Of a stretch of 62,784 bases of DNA, positions 46,124 to 57,692 are shown piece after piece. The stretch comes from Paramacrobiotus richtersi (Eukaryota > Tardigrada > Eutardigrada > Parachela > Macrobiotidae). The DNA lies in contig JAQGAU010000015.1 of the NCBI GenBank assembly GCA_034698045.1, positions 1 through 62,784 on the forward strand, given 5' to 3'. The position numbers and the translations under genes were made by a program. The stretch's first letter is position 1. Each line of letters begins with the position of its first letter. The notes below the pieces were generated by a model. The model was not told the DNA's origin. It saw only the letters and a list, made by a program, of their open reading frames with translations, and did no database searches.

Positions 46124-46456
46124 AGTGTTTTTTATCTGGTTTTATACAGCTCGGTTTTCTGTGTGCTAATCAGGAGATGTTTTTGGAGTTTTTAATGACG
46201 GTTTGTGTATGGTAATACCATAATGGTATATATGACTGTATATAGAAATTAAATCTATGGCGATTCATCGATGGGATGTGAGCTGTGCCTTGCCCACTGC
46301 GATTTAATATACTGCTGCCCAAGGCTACAGATACAGATTGCATCCTTACTTACCTATCATTGTAGTCATTTCCATTACGCATAGTATAAATTCACAGTAC
46401 AAGTACGTACATTTCTAACAGCGGTGCTAAATATTTTAAACCGGTGGCGGGATTCC
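46124..46456 (+). repeat. Left direct repeat flanking the intact gene
   Basis: Starts AGTGTTTTTTATCTGGTTTT and ends AACCGGTGGCGGG. The same ordered blocks (GTGTGCTAATCAG, TTTTTAATGACGGTT, GTGAGCTGTGCCTT, GCAGATACAGATTGCATC-like, TACAAGTACGTACATT, TAAATATTTTAAACCGGTGG) occur at 50105-50519. The start-to-start distance is about 3.98 kb. Confidence 0.8.
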
Positions 46457-46875
46457 ATGGAGAAGTGCCTTCAACAGTGTTTCGGTCGGGATAAAATCCA
46501 TTTAGTGAGTAATTTAAATTTCCACGAACTGTCCTCAACTACCGATACGAACAAACGGATGCGCGAGGTTTAGATTGGGCCACTTAACAATTTCGCAACA
46601 AACTACAAAAATCTGCAAGATTCGCAATGGCCGGTTGAGTATAATTTTCTGACTGCGCACGTTCTCTGAGGGTGGCCCCCATTTGCGCAATGCGGACAAC
46701 TGGTAGATGCCGCCCGAGGCCGACGGTAATGGTATTTGAGTCGACTGTTCATTTTAAATGCTTTTTTTCTCATTACGCTACAAATCTGCATCTTCCAAGT
46801 TCTGGCTTGCTGATTGCAGAAGTTCTTTTAATACTGATTATTGTCGCTTTAAATTATCTGTTCCTTCTCGCGGCT
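46457..46875. promoter_or_regulatory. Upstream region of the intact gene
   Basis: The 420 bases between the left direct repeat and the start codon. The gene's frame stays open upstream of the chosen ATG to 46672, but that stretch encodes a hydrophobic, AT-biased peptide unlike the downstream protein. I therefore treat it as 5' leader. No convincing TATA box. Confidence 0.3.
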
Positions 46876-48917
46876 ATGGCTTTTGATAGTTCCGAATTCG
46901 CTTGGAACAGCGTTGATGTTCTGTGTGAAGACGGACAGCTGAGCAGTGGTCGCGTCATCGATACTGCGGATGGGGGACTTGTTGTGCAGTTTGGGGGGAC
47001 TGAGCGCTCAGGTGCCAGACTGATTCCGTTCTATCAACTGTATCATCGCAATTTCTCCAGATTGTTGCATTCTGGACTGCGCACTACTGGGAAATCTACG
47101 ACATTACCGCAGCCACGGGACGTGGAGGTGTTGCTGCGTGCACAGCCAACGAATTCGTGGACATGGTATCCAGGCTCTCTCGTGCATGGTTTTGGTCTAG
47201 TCACTGTCCCAGATCGTCAACTGGAGGGGATCGCGGTGGCGGAACGCATTCGGGAACGGTCGAAGGTGGGTTCGCTGCATTTCCGAGTCGAACCAGGCGA
47301 CTTCTTGATCAAGACCATTGTGATTCCTGGTATGATTGGTGCTTCTGATGACGAGACGATTGCGACATTCAACGCCTTCTGCCAACGTCACGACATCTGG
47401 CTGTTGGCGGCACGTGTGCTCCGCAGCTTGCCTGGACCGTCCGCGGAGTTGGCCATTCTGACAGTCGGAAATCCATTTCGTTGGCCACAGTGTTACGATA
47501 CCGTCAAACTGCGCAACGATTATCTCGTAAGTGTTGTAACGGAAAACTTACGTACGACGCTGGCTGTTTTAATGAAATCGTACTGCGAGAGTGTTGCTTT
47601 AGTGACAACGCAAAGCGTGATTTCGGACCCAGCTGTTGATTCCTGTCCAGTTGTCGTTGTGATTTTCTGGCATATTTTTGCTCTTTCGTCACATCTAGTG
47701 TAGTCTAGTCTGATAGTTCTGTCTACATTATTTAGTGAATTCCTTGTCACGTTAGTTCTGGTCGAGGTTGAACTGGGACTCTCGAGGTACCGCGTTTTCT
47801 ATAGTTACTGTAGTTTTACAGTTTATGGATTCAGCAGGATTTATCATATTTCATCGTATCACTTGCAGGGTATGTTGCTTTCTATGCTTAAATCCGGTGG
47901 CGATCCTTCTGGCAGCATGCGCTTCCCAGTAGTGCCCCTTCCTGATGATGATATCCAGTTACTTGGGCGTGATCACAACTTTCTTCCGGATATCTTCGAA
48001 TGTTTGACAACCCTGCAGCAGACCAAGTTGCGTCGAGTGTGCCGCCAGTGGAACGCCTATCTCACAGCGGCCGACTTCCGTCGCATCATCACGGTCTGCA
48101 CTCCGCGGTGTGGCCCAGATTACATGCACAGCGTCTTTCGTTTTGCTTCCTGCCTGTACAACTGCTGGAGCGACCGTACCCGGGTGTTGGTACTTTGTGG
48201 CGGCAAGAAGAATGACGCCCATGAGTGCCTGTTGGCGGGCGCGGCAGTCTTTATACAGCGCATTCTGACCGAAAAAGTACTACCAGATACCGCCGTGCTG
48301 CTGTTGGTCACGGGATGGTACTTTCCCGTCGACGCGGCCGACTGGGTGGACGCCGTGTGGGACATCTTCCAGCCACTGGCGGCCATTTGCCAGGCTGTTT
48401 TCTTGAAAAACGCTGCGTTTCACGTTGATCTAGACTATGGCGTACCAAGCACTGCTGTGCGCTTTTCTGCCCTACGTATCACTCGACAACTGACTATCAA
48501 GGATTTCTGGATCATGCTGAACAATGGACTGCGCGAGCTGACTGCAACCGATACGGAACGCCTGGCGGAGTGGATTCGGAGGAACAGTTACCCGATGGCT
48601 GTTCCGTGGGGAATCGCTAGGGTGAGAAGAAAATTAATAGTTCTGCAAAACATATTGCATCGTTTATAAGATGAAGCTTGTCGAGACTGCATTTACGTCA
48701 TTGGTTTGAACAAGTGCATGCATTGTAGATCCTCAATATCACCCAGGTTCGGGACCCTCGAGACGGCGTCCACTACCAGGGAATGTCGTTGCGCTGGTAT
48801 GGAGACTCTGGTCTCAACGGTGTCGATATCCATGTTCGACACCTGACAAAGTTGACTCAGCATGCTCTGCTACAGCGTTTGGATTCTAATAGTACGATCG
48901 TGTTTGATATCCTTTAA
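46876..48917 (+). CDS. Intact three-exon gene: F-box-like protein, 530 aa
   Basis: Exons 46876-47526 (217 codons, then GTAAGT), 47869-48621 (251 codons; CTTGCAG acceptor, GTGAGA donor) and 48729-48917 (62 codons plus TAA; TTGTAG acceptor). All junctions are phase 0, with no stop or frameshift. The start is the ATG opening MAFDSSEFAW, in good context (G at -3 and +4). The N-terminal 60 residues (VDVLCEDGQLSSGRVIDTAD, then GGLVVQFGG) look like a small Tudor-like beta-barrel. The segment LPDIFECLTTLQQTKLRRVC followed by RQWN, at the start of exon 2, fits an F-box (LP..I...L.......R.VC..W), which would bind SKP1 in an SCF ubiquitin ligase. The rest (VLPDTAVLLLVTGWYFPV, QVRDPRDGVHYQGMSLRW) is unassigned. 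It is GC-richer than its neighbours and is the only intact multi-exon gene here, flanked by direct repeats. The F-box call is inference; the gene structure is well supported. Confidence 0.82.
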
Positions 48918-49265
48918 CTGCATTTGGTTGAAACAAGGTCTGTCGTTCTTTTCCTTCGTTCTTATTCATATTTTTTTGCTGTGAATCAGCAGAAACGTAG
49001 GCTTTTCATTTTGGCACCTCTTTTTTGCATTTTTTGCAGTATGTTTTTTAGCGTATCCAGAGCCCTGATGCAGCTTGTTTGTCTTTCCGTTCAGAAAACA
49101 TGGCATGTTTTGGGAATTAATCGTGCAGAGCTTGTTTTCAAAGTGGGCGTCATTTTGCCGGTTTTTTCTTGTGTAATCGGATCACTTGGTTAGTGTACGG
49201 TCTGGCAGATGTTCGATGTTTTAAATGATAGCCAGTGGTTGTGATAAAATAAACAGTTTTTACAT
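48918..49265 (+). promoter_or_regulatory. 3' UTR with AATAAA signal
   Basis: AATAAA at 49248-49253, about 330 bases after the stop codon. The 89-codon open frame at 48924-49193 lies inside this T-rich UTR and is not a gene. Confidence 0.55.
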
Positions 49266-50104
49266 TATGTGCGCGAAAAAGATATTGTAGTTCTGAACGT
49301 ATGACTGCATGCTAGCTCATCATAGCAGTTTGTACTTTGTAGCACGATTACAGCTTGGTCGTGTTGACAGGGGGAAAAAAGAGGTATAATTACGAATATA
49401 TTAAAAACGCAGACGGAAATGCATCATAAGCGACTGGACCACAGCGTTGTAGTAACAAACGGAGATTTTCCGACAGGGTCCAAAAGAAAGTTTCTCTAGT
49501 CTATCAGACTAACAATAGAGGTACCGTTTAGAACCGCGACGTAACGTTAATACGCGGGAGATGAATTGAACTTACCAGTAAAATACGAGGTCGAACTACT
49601 TGTACAATCATGCCAAACAGAAGTGTGCTTATACAGATGCATATTGGGCTGCGGCTCCGAACATGGGTGCTTGAATTTGAATTCCTACATACGCAATTAT
49701 TGAGAAATGATTCCTCTTATACAATATGAACTGTCAGAGTAACGGTTTGTGATGCCCAGTGAATACTGAAGCACATACGGTGACAAAGGTCACTTCCTGC
49801 ACTCATCGGATTAGGCTGCAGCACCACAGCCTTGAAGAGGACCAACAACTATGTCAACATCTTCAGATTATAATAAATACTGGCGTGCTTTGCGCGGTCG
49901 TTATGGTACATAACGAACATAATGACCGTTATGGCATAACTTTAAAATTATATCAGGTATGTGGATAACTTGCCGTATTACCATCTGATTCTGAACCAGA
50001 GCTGCTTGATCTCGACGGTTTCGTATTATGTTTCCATTCGATGCATTTCGCCTTTAATTATGAATACGTGTGTACATATTAGACCATGGTACAGTACCAA
50101 ACAC
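49266..50104. other. No feature recognised
   Basis: About 840 bases between the polyadenylation signal and the right direct repeat; no coding signal and no 14-mer. Confidence 0.45.
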
Positions 50105-50519
50105 AGTGTTTTTTATCTGGTTTTATAAGGTCGGTTTTGTGTGCTAATCAGAAGATGTCTTTGGCGTTTTTAATGACGGTTGGGTATGGTGTATATATAG
50201 AATCTGTGGAGATTTATCCATGGGACGTGAGCTGTGCCTTTGCATATTACGAATAATACGAAATTTTGGTATACTTCTGCCCATGGCTGCAGACACAGAT
50301 TGCATCAATTTCCGAGACGATGATTACGTTTGCTCCATTCAGACCGTCGCTAACATAACGGGATCGGGGTTCGCATTACATGCCTGCCATCGTTAACTTT
50401 ATTTTAGTCATTTCCAGAGATCTCACAGAATCATATCCATGGTGTGTATTTCCCCGTACAAGTACGTACATTCCTAACAGAGACACTATAATAATAAATA
50501 TTTTAAACCGGTGGCGGGG
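50105..50519 (+). repeat. Right direct repeat flanking the intact gene
   Basis: Diverged copy of 46124-46456, in the same orientation, with an extra segment of about 60 bases near 50330-50395. It lacks TG...CA ends, and no tRNA primer-binding site or polypurine tract was seen next to either copy. Confidence 0.8.
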
Positions 50520-52349
50520 TCACAAAAATTAATGTTCACTAAATTTCGCGGGAAAGATGAAAGTTTTACCAAAATTCCACTGTAAAATACGTGTTCCGTG
50601 TCACCACATGCAGTAAAATTTCCAGATATTTTTGTAAAGAAATCAGCCAGAATGCTGCCCTGCTGAAATGATAAAACAACCACAATACAGTTTAGCAGCA
50701 CAATTCATATCAAATGCAGTTCGTAGAGCAAGGCAGTGAAAAATGCTGATAAAAAGTCTACGCACCAACGGAAGTACCGCGAAAGTGAAAGAAGTGCACT
50801 GTACTGCGACTAACGTGATTTGACGTTAGTATTTGAACATTTTCAAATGGTTCACGATTCTACGGTGACTATTCCGGATATTCTTTTCACATTTCACGTG
50901 ACAAAAGAACCCAGAAGTAGGCATACTCCGGAAGGAAAAATTTCTTTTACCGGAAAAAACGCATTTATAAGAATAAACGGAAAATGCCATGCGCCCTACT
51001 TGCGCATCACTCCTCCGACCTCGTAAAAGCATACGTGGACTGCCGGAAGTTTCTCTGTGAAGTTGTTCATGGTGGACTTGCACGGTGTCTGACTTGCATG
51101 TTCATTAGAGATGGAAGTTTTACAGCGTATTATTCGGTAGTAAATAATTCTATCCGTAGTCCAGCTGGCAACGGTAATCAGAAATGACATAATTTCGCGT
51201 TGCCAAACAAACAAGTCAGGTACGTATTGAGGTTATCGGCTGGAGGTCACTCCAGAATCTGGAGCATGTGCGGAAGGAGCATCCGGTGTACTTCCAGATT
51301 GTCCAGTTTATGATCGTGGAGGAAAAGATACGCCAGTGTATGAGGAGAATGTGGAGAGGTTGACTTGTTTCCAGGAGCAAGGTCTTGCGAAGGTTCGCGT
51401 ACGCTTTATTGCCGCGAACACCAACAGGATTCCCGAGGTTACTGTGATAGCCCCGCCAACTTACAGTATAATCTGCTCTGGCAGAACCATTTGATGGATA
51501 ATAAAAAAGTACAGAAAAGGACATGCAGCTGTCGGTACAGGATTGCAAGAGAGTTGAGCGCCATAATGCTTTCCATCCAGAAACCATATGCATAAGCAGT
51601 ACGATTATATATATTCTGCCTCCTGCACACAAAAATACGAGAACGAGTCAGACTGCGGTCAGGCGTATCGGAAGACAGATACCAAAACCATAACCACGAA
51701 CCTCAATAATGGCAGAAAGAAAGAATCCGCGATCTCGGGCGAATACTGACTGAGCGTGTGATCCGCGACGGACGGGAAGGGTACAGTGAGGCCCTGTGAA
51801 GCGGCAGACTGGTCCATGGTAAGGACTTGTCCGCAATGTCGTTGCCGTGTGCTTTCCGTAGGGACGTCCATGCTCGAGCAGAACACCAAATCAATGAAAT
51901 TTCACATCAAAATGTAACGTGCAATTGGTGCAAAGTGAAAACAGACAAAAAACAGTCGGTTAATCCCTGACAATCAGTCGCATTGGAAAATTGTGGGTTA
52001 GTTGCAATCGGGTACCGCCGTGCGTCGAAAATGGACTCAAGTCCATTTGCGCATGCGTCGCTGCTGCTGCTTTCGCTGAATTTTACGGTGAATAATACGC
52101 ATATAATGTATTATTAATGTGTAGTTAATGTGCAGAAACAGTTTTCACTGACGTCCGACTGCATCGCGAATTGGATAAAGTTGATGTGCTGCGATATTAT
52201 TACTGTCGCACTCACAGAGCTTGTCGATATATCGTTGGAAGGCATTTCCACATATCTGACTGCGAAAATATGATTAGTTTCATAAGCTGAGTTAAGCAAT
52301 TTTAATTACACATTACAGCAACATTTAACAGTGAAACAATATCTTACAG
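50520..52349. other. No assigned gene (50.5-52.35 kb)
   Basis: About 51216-51350 plus reads VIGWRSLQNLEHVRKEHPVY, then QIVQFMIVEEKIRQCMRRMW. A second frame at 51373-51498 reads GLAKVRVRFIAANTNRIPEV. Together they look like frameshifted pieces of one former exon, family unknown. A segment near 51520-51650 (LSVQDCKRVERHNAFHPETI) may belong to the same remnant. Confidence 0.35.
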
Positions 52350-52930
52350 AAAATCAATACCTTAAATCGTTTTTATTATTGTATTCTGTATAATAAATCT
52401 TATAGTATTTTATAATAAGTCATTAATCAATTTAAACAATTAACTGAAAAAAGTAAATAATCAACTTACACAACTAAGTTTAAAACAACTGTGACATCTG
52501 TTACAAAACTGTTCTCAACCAGCGAATGTGCTCACATGAGCCATTACACTACGATTCTTATGATAAACAGACAGTTTATAAACAAGTGTAAGTGTTGTAA
52601 TTATTAACACAGATTTCTTGTAACAGCGTTCCCAACACACCAAGTAAAACGTTTTCTAGAAACAGCAAAAATTCGGATTTACTGCCACTCCTTCCATATG
52701 AAAGTGGACAAAAAAAATATACATTCTGGCCAGAAAATGAACTGCTTTTACAAACCCAAAGATATCGGTCAATTTGCTGGAGCGTTAATTACAGATCAAC
52801 GGCACAACCCAGCATTTCGTAGTGTTTCTCCATTCGAACGGGTTTCATTCGTGTTTTGGGTAACTCGTAGTCGGACCAGTTCTGATTTTGGCTGGCATAC
52901 AGACGCGCTCTGGAAATACGAATAACTTAG
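52350..52930 (+). repeat. Single-armed copy of the 4.1-6.0 kb inverted repeat
   Basis: Matches the left arm in order: AATCAATACCTTAAATCGTT, TAGTATTTTATAATAA, a CATTACACTACGATTCT end motif, CACACCAAGTAAA, TTTCTAGAAACA, CCATATGAAAGTGG, AGCATTTCGTA, and GATTTTGGCTGGCATACAGA at the end. The reverse-complement arm is absent, so either the foldback formed after this copy was made or one arm was lost. Confidence 0.78.
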
Positions 52931-53019
52931 AATTTCGCTCTAAGTATGTTAAATCAGATGAACAACAACAGGCTGGTTCATGGTTTATGGCACAGTACTA
53001 GTATCAAAAAGGCAGCAAT

Positions 53020-53033
53020 CGTAGTGCAGTGGC
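53020..53033 (+). repeat. Dispersed 14-mer motif CGTAGTGNAGTGGC
   Basis: Exact match (CGTAGTGCAGTGGC) followed 6 bases later by GGGTTCAAGG, the nearest thing to a Pol III B box seen beside any copy. The spacing is shorter than in a normal tRNA. Confidence 0.85.
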
Positions 53034-53221
53034 TCAAATGGGTTCAAGGTTATGCTCACTCCTCAGCCGATATTCACAAAAACATGCAGTCTCATAAAAT
53101 TTCGCAGTTTTCTGAATTTACTTTTTGAGTTAGCTGACTGACTTTGCTTATGGTTTATGTAATTATAAAACTAAATATAGTGTTGTACATAAAGTGCTTC
53201 TTTTGCAAATGTTTCATTGTG

Positions 53222-53845
53222 TGCCGGCAGACCTACACTAACAAACAAGATGTGGAGATTATTTCCATACTGGCTGGTCCGGGAGCGTCCGTTCATAAGG
53301 TACATCTGTTCATAGGTGCAGTCAAGAAAGTTCGGATGGTTGTCGTTGTCTGAAAGTAACTGACAATTTCTCGCTGCTGGTGAATGGTGATTAACTGAGA
53401 GTTAAAAAATGAATGCAGCTTCGTTTCCAACAGAGCTAAATGCTGTAGCTATAGAATTAACAAATTAACTACCAAACGAAATTGTGATGAATCTGGTTTT
53501 TTTCTCGAGATTGCTCAAAAGGTTTTCAAGGAACTAATACTGTCGTGCGATTTAAAATTTTAAATTATACTACAGATAAACATCACCAAAAGCGTGTGTG
53601 CGTATCTTTTACTGACCTTTTCTGGCGTTATATACTACGCCGTAACTACGGTATGCATTATAATTATTCTTTAAATGATGTGTGACGGATGTCTATTTAT
53701 TTCACTTAGACATTGAGTCTGAACACCCAAAAAGAGCAAATAGCGGAAATGGAGGCCAGTGTTGAGTGTATTGACTGCATGGGATTTTGCACTGGCGGAA
53801 GAGAAGCGCGTCCGGCACGATGTTATGGTCACTCTTCTTTTGCAG
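53222..53845 (+). pseudogene. ADSL: Adenylosuccinate lyase exons, out of order
   Basis: ADSL acts twice in purine synthesis (SAICAR and adenylosuccinate cleavage). The block at 53222-53299 reads RQTYTNKQDVEIISILAGPG, then ASVHKV, with a GTACAT donor directly after HK. It aligns with the (G)[24 protein letters not shown] segment from the middle of ADSL. The block at 53713-53845 reads LNTQKEQIAEMEASVECIDC, then, after a frameshift, LAEEKRVRHDVM. It aligns with the N-terminal EQIxEMxxxxxxID...AEEEKxLRHDVM segment. In a working gene the second block would come first. Both are on the plus strand, so the order has been rearranged. Nothing else of the enzyme (signature SSAMPYKRNP loop) is present. 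Confidence 0.8.
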
Positions 53846-55418
53846 CATAATTCGATTTCTTTCGTTGTACGTCTTGCAGAACATAGCTTTGCGTTGTAAT
53901 TAAAAAATGCCGCAGAAATTGTTCTTAATATTTAATTAAAAATGTAAATTAAATACCGCACTAATTAGTTTGATTCGAAACTGTTCTTGTTATCTGTTTT
54001 TTTAGCATTTGTTTTAGCACATATTTTATCTGTTAATTGAATTGAACCATTTTAGTCATGTAACTTACGACCCACGTTATCGAGACTGGAAGTTCTCAGC
54101 ATTGGCAATAGAGCAGCGATGCTGTATTTACGGTATGTTTCAAAGTCGTCGCATTAGTCGTGTAGCGTGGTGTACCGTCGGAGCTTGGTGCCGTAAAGGT
54201 TTATGGTATTAAATTCGTAGATCAATGGCTGTGTGAGCCTGTGTCGGATGTCTTCCTATCAGAACAGTATAGCACATTTAAGACGAATACTGCTCAGGAA
54301 ATCGTACTGATCTGATTAAAAGTTAAAAGTAGGAAAATGTTTTTAATGTGCTTCTGTATATTTATGGGTTTAGCATTAGCAATGAATTGCAAAGAAAACA
54401 GTGTGTAGAGGGTTTTTGCCTTTCTCTGTGAAAATTCCTTAAACATATAACTGCAAAGATATAATTGTCACTTATAATTTTCACACAACCATAAACTGAG
54501 ATTCGGTTCAGAAATTGATTGGCTTATAAATTATCTCATTAATTCTCTTCTTTTTTTCGAAAACGCAGCAGTTGTTCCAATAAGCGAACGAATTGAGTGA
54601 ATGGACTCGTGGCTGGATAAGCCGCGGCAAATCTTACATACAATTCTAAATATTGTTCTGATGAACCCTGTTTACTTTTGTCTCGTGTATTGCGCCAAGA
54701 TGTTTTTAGGCATTCGGTTAGCATAATGTTCGTCATTTGATCTGTGAGTGTTTTATTATGGATGACCGTGAATTAACGTGAAAACAGGCTTAGGACACAG
54801 CAGTTTTCGCACTCTGTGGACGATCGTAGTGCAATGACAGATATAAACGTTGTAAAAAACATAGTTAACTTTGGCAACTAATTGAGCGTCCGAGGTTGGT
54901 CTTCAGACGTCTAAAGTTTTCGGCATCAAAAACGGTGTTTTTGAGATCGGTTTAACGGGTGTAACAGCAGTTTTGTGCGAAGTTTGCTTGATGCAAAAGA
55001 AGACCGTAGTGAAATAGCTGCGTATTAAATCTCAGCTGAACAGACGCAGTAAGATAAAGCCCGTACACAGTGGCATACCATAAGTAAGGTATCGTAATTA
55101 TAATAATTATTATTATTATTAATTATTATTATTATTAATAAAAGTAATTTTTATCAATTAAACGCTCAGGACGCTTGCCTTTTTTGCACTGCATGTTCAC
55201 GAAGGTGCTTTTCATGACCTTTGCGTTTTGTGGACTTAAGGGGTGTGTTTTAGTATTTCTGGACGTTTATTCGAGTAAGCACGGTACATGGAAACTACCG
55301 TTAAAGAGCTTGACCAGTCAGTTTGTTTGAATTGGTTTTGGTCGTAGTAAGTATAGCGTGACTGCTGACAAAATATCATTTTTCGCTCACTGGTCTGATT
55401 TTAGGAGCATATCTGACG
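53846..55418. other. No assigned gene (53.85-55.4 kb)
   Basis: An open frame at 54539-54736 on the minus strand (65 codons, TSWRNTRDKSKQGSSEQYLE) is protein-like but unassigned. Near matches of the 14-mer lie at 54825 and 55005. A TTA/ATT microsatellite is at about 55095-55140. Confidence 0.4.
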
Positions 55419-56032
55419 TTGGCTCGTAATAAATATAAGTTACAGTGTCAGGAATTACACAAGGCTAATGGATCGACTCGGATTTTGTTTACAAGGATAC
55501 CCTCGTTGCGGGCACTGAGTGCACGTTACAACAACATCCAAATTAAACCGGTCAAGTGCCGAAAGACCTCTTTGACCTCGAAGAATTGTCCATTTTGGTA
55601 CAACTTTGACAGTCATACTGTTGTTGGGCGTTTTGGAAAGCGAGATTTTTGGTTGTCTTAACAGAATTTGAGTCATAATTCACGCACTTGTGTGCCGGAA
55701 GATTTGGATCAGATCAAAACGCTGATTGTCCTTAATTTAAGCAACGACAAGAAAATGGACCTTTTAGTTATTTCTGTTTGGGTTCGTTTCTCTTCGTTTT
55801 CTAGGAAAATCGAGTGTTTTGTCGTCTCGAAACGCCTGTAGGTTTGGATTTGTGATAACAAATTCAGAATTTAGTCCTGTTAACCATCTAACTGAAAGAG
55901 TTAGCAAGAAACATTTAGAATTTTGTGGATTGTCGATTGTATCTTACATTTTTTGAGCACTTTTGTTGTAGTTGTTTTAGTTATTGGTAGTTTTCAGCGG
56001 TACACAGAAGTTTTTTTCGTTTAGTAGGAAAC

Positions 56033-56046
56033 CGTAGTGCAGTGGC
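56033..56046 (+). repeat. Dispersed 14-mer motif CGTAGTGNAGTGGC
   Basis: Exact match (CGTAGTGCAGTGGC), duplicate of 41048 in flightless-1 copy B. Confidence 0.85.
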
Positions 56047-56974
56047 TCGACTGTGTCGTAATAATTTACGCGGTTTGACGCGATCAGCCTGCCTGTAGAT
56101 TTCGGTCGAAATAACATTTCCCACAACGCAAATGTCCTCAAGCTGACGGGCCTGATACAGCTTGACTTGCGCTTCAGTAAACTCGGTAAAAATTGAAACT
56201 GAGCAAGTGACATTTTTTCTGTGCAGTTTGAACAAGCAGTTTGCAGTCCGATCTTGTGCGTTGCAGAATCTGTTTCGCCGCAACTACGCCGGTTGATCAA
56301 CTTATAAACACTGACAAAATCTCACTGACAAAACTTATAAACGCAATTGTGAATTTCAGCGACAACCCTTTAGGCCACCTCTAGTTCCGGTAAGATTCCT
56401 TGTATTCGATTCCTTACGTATTTGTTTACATACTGACGTGTTGAAAATTCTTTAGCTGTTATTTAGTAAATGTAATTCAATTTTTAGTACTACATTTTTT
56501 AATAATAACAGCATTATAGCGAACCCGGGGATTTTTCTAATCGTGTGAGTTTAGTTTGATTTCTTGTTATTATTTTTAGACGCTACGTGCAGGCTGTTTT
56601 GACATAAGAAATGGGGGAACAAACATACTGGTAACGATTTCAGGTTCTGGGATATTTTTAGCAGCTGCAGTTTCAGCCAGCCATCTGAAAAAAATGCCGA
56701 AACTTTTCTCGAGAAATTATGAAGAAAACAACGCACATCCCAAACATAAACTCATTTTCACAAACAAGAAACACCGTAAACGAAAATCGCTAGCAGGAAA
56801 ATTAGGAAATCGAGAAATTTAAATTTTAACTATAATGGAATTACATTAAAAAAACTGAAGATGTTAAACATGACAATCAGCCCTTCGAACAAATTTTTCT
56901 AATTTTTCGAACGAACAACAAAGTGTTCGTGTCAATGTTTCAGCTTCTTAGACCTGTTATTTCTCAGTGTCTCA

Positions 56975-56988
56975 AGCCACTGCACTAC
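56975..56988 (-). repeat. Dispersed 14-mer motif CGTAGTGNAGTGGC
   Basis: Exact match on the minus strand, inside the inverted part of flightless-1 copy B. The copy A counterpart at 41263 is one base different and in plus orientation. Confidence 0.85.
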
Positions 56989-57692
56989 GGTTTTTCGCAT
57001 ATGATACATTCTCAATTTCAATAATTATTTATTTCGCACGCTTATTATAGCCTTTTTATTAGATCTAATAAAATCAGCGGGAAAATATCGTATTACCTGG
57101 GACGTATCAAAGTGGTTATGGCGGCTGACAATCGACTTAAAATATGGTTCCGGAGGGATTGGTTCGGTTAGTCACCGTTAGTGCAAAATTTTTGATTAAA
57201 GATAAACTTATACAGTACGATGGAAACTAAAGCTTTTGCTCGTCATGAGGTTTGCATGGTTTTTTTATGGAATTTTGAGTGTTTCGGTTCAATGGATAAC
57301 TCCTAATTCCTGTAAAAGATACACAAGTGTACCTAGAAGTCGCAGTGTAGTGGCTTAGTACTTCTCCCGGGCAGGATGGAGTTACGTTTGAAAACATTAC
57401 AGTTGATAAATATTTTGACACAGATCCCGAATAACAAATTTTGGCGTGTATTTGTACCACATGTTTCATTTAAAATAATTGTTTGAAATTAAAATAATTC
57501 CTTATTAAGTTTTTTTCTGTTTTACAAGTGCCGTTTTTCAGTTTCCACTCTTGTCGCCAGTGCATTTTTTTTTGTAACGCTCTTGTGAAAACGTGTAAGA
57601 ATTTAATTTAGAATTTAACGTGTAAGACTTGTTTGATTTTAATGCTGTTATATCAGTGATTCTTTATGACCATGGACATTGCTCGCTTTCAG

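Larger units (their letters stand above)
55419..57400 (+). pseudogene. FLII: flightless-1 homologue, copy B (broken, internally inverted)
   Basis: Second, shorter copy covering only the LRR region. About 55456-55540 reads ELHKANGSTRILFTRIPSLR, then ALSARYNNIQ. A frameshift follows, then TGQVPKDLFDLEELSIL, the same intron, and from 55665 LSHNSRTCVPEDLDQIKTLI, then VLNLSN, an exon deleted from copy A. About 56240-56290 is the counterpart of the LDLRFAESLPP exon, out of frame. About 56400-57095 is the copy A segment 41165-41700 in reverse orientation, so its LRR exon (WLKLQLLKISQNLKSLP) lies on the minus strand. From about 57100 direct orientation resumes with AADNRLK, then a frameshift. Lesions differ from copy A, showing independent decay. 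It ends abruptly before the LDH2-type remnant. Confidence 0.88.

Noticed and set aside
48924-49193. 89-codon open frame after the intact gene
   Set aside because: Sits between the stop codon and AATAAA of that gene, is T-rich and hydrophobic, and is best read as 3' UTR.
46124-50519. LTR retrotransposon flanking the intact gene
   Set aside because: Repeats lack TG...CA termini, primer-binding site and polypurine tract, and the interior encodes no reverse transcriptase, integrase or Gag.
53020-53060. A tRNA gene formed by the 14-mer and GGGTTCAAGG
   Set aside because: A-to-B box spacing is too short, no acceptor stem or anticodon arm can be drawn, and other motif copies have no B box.
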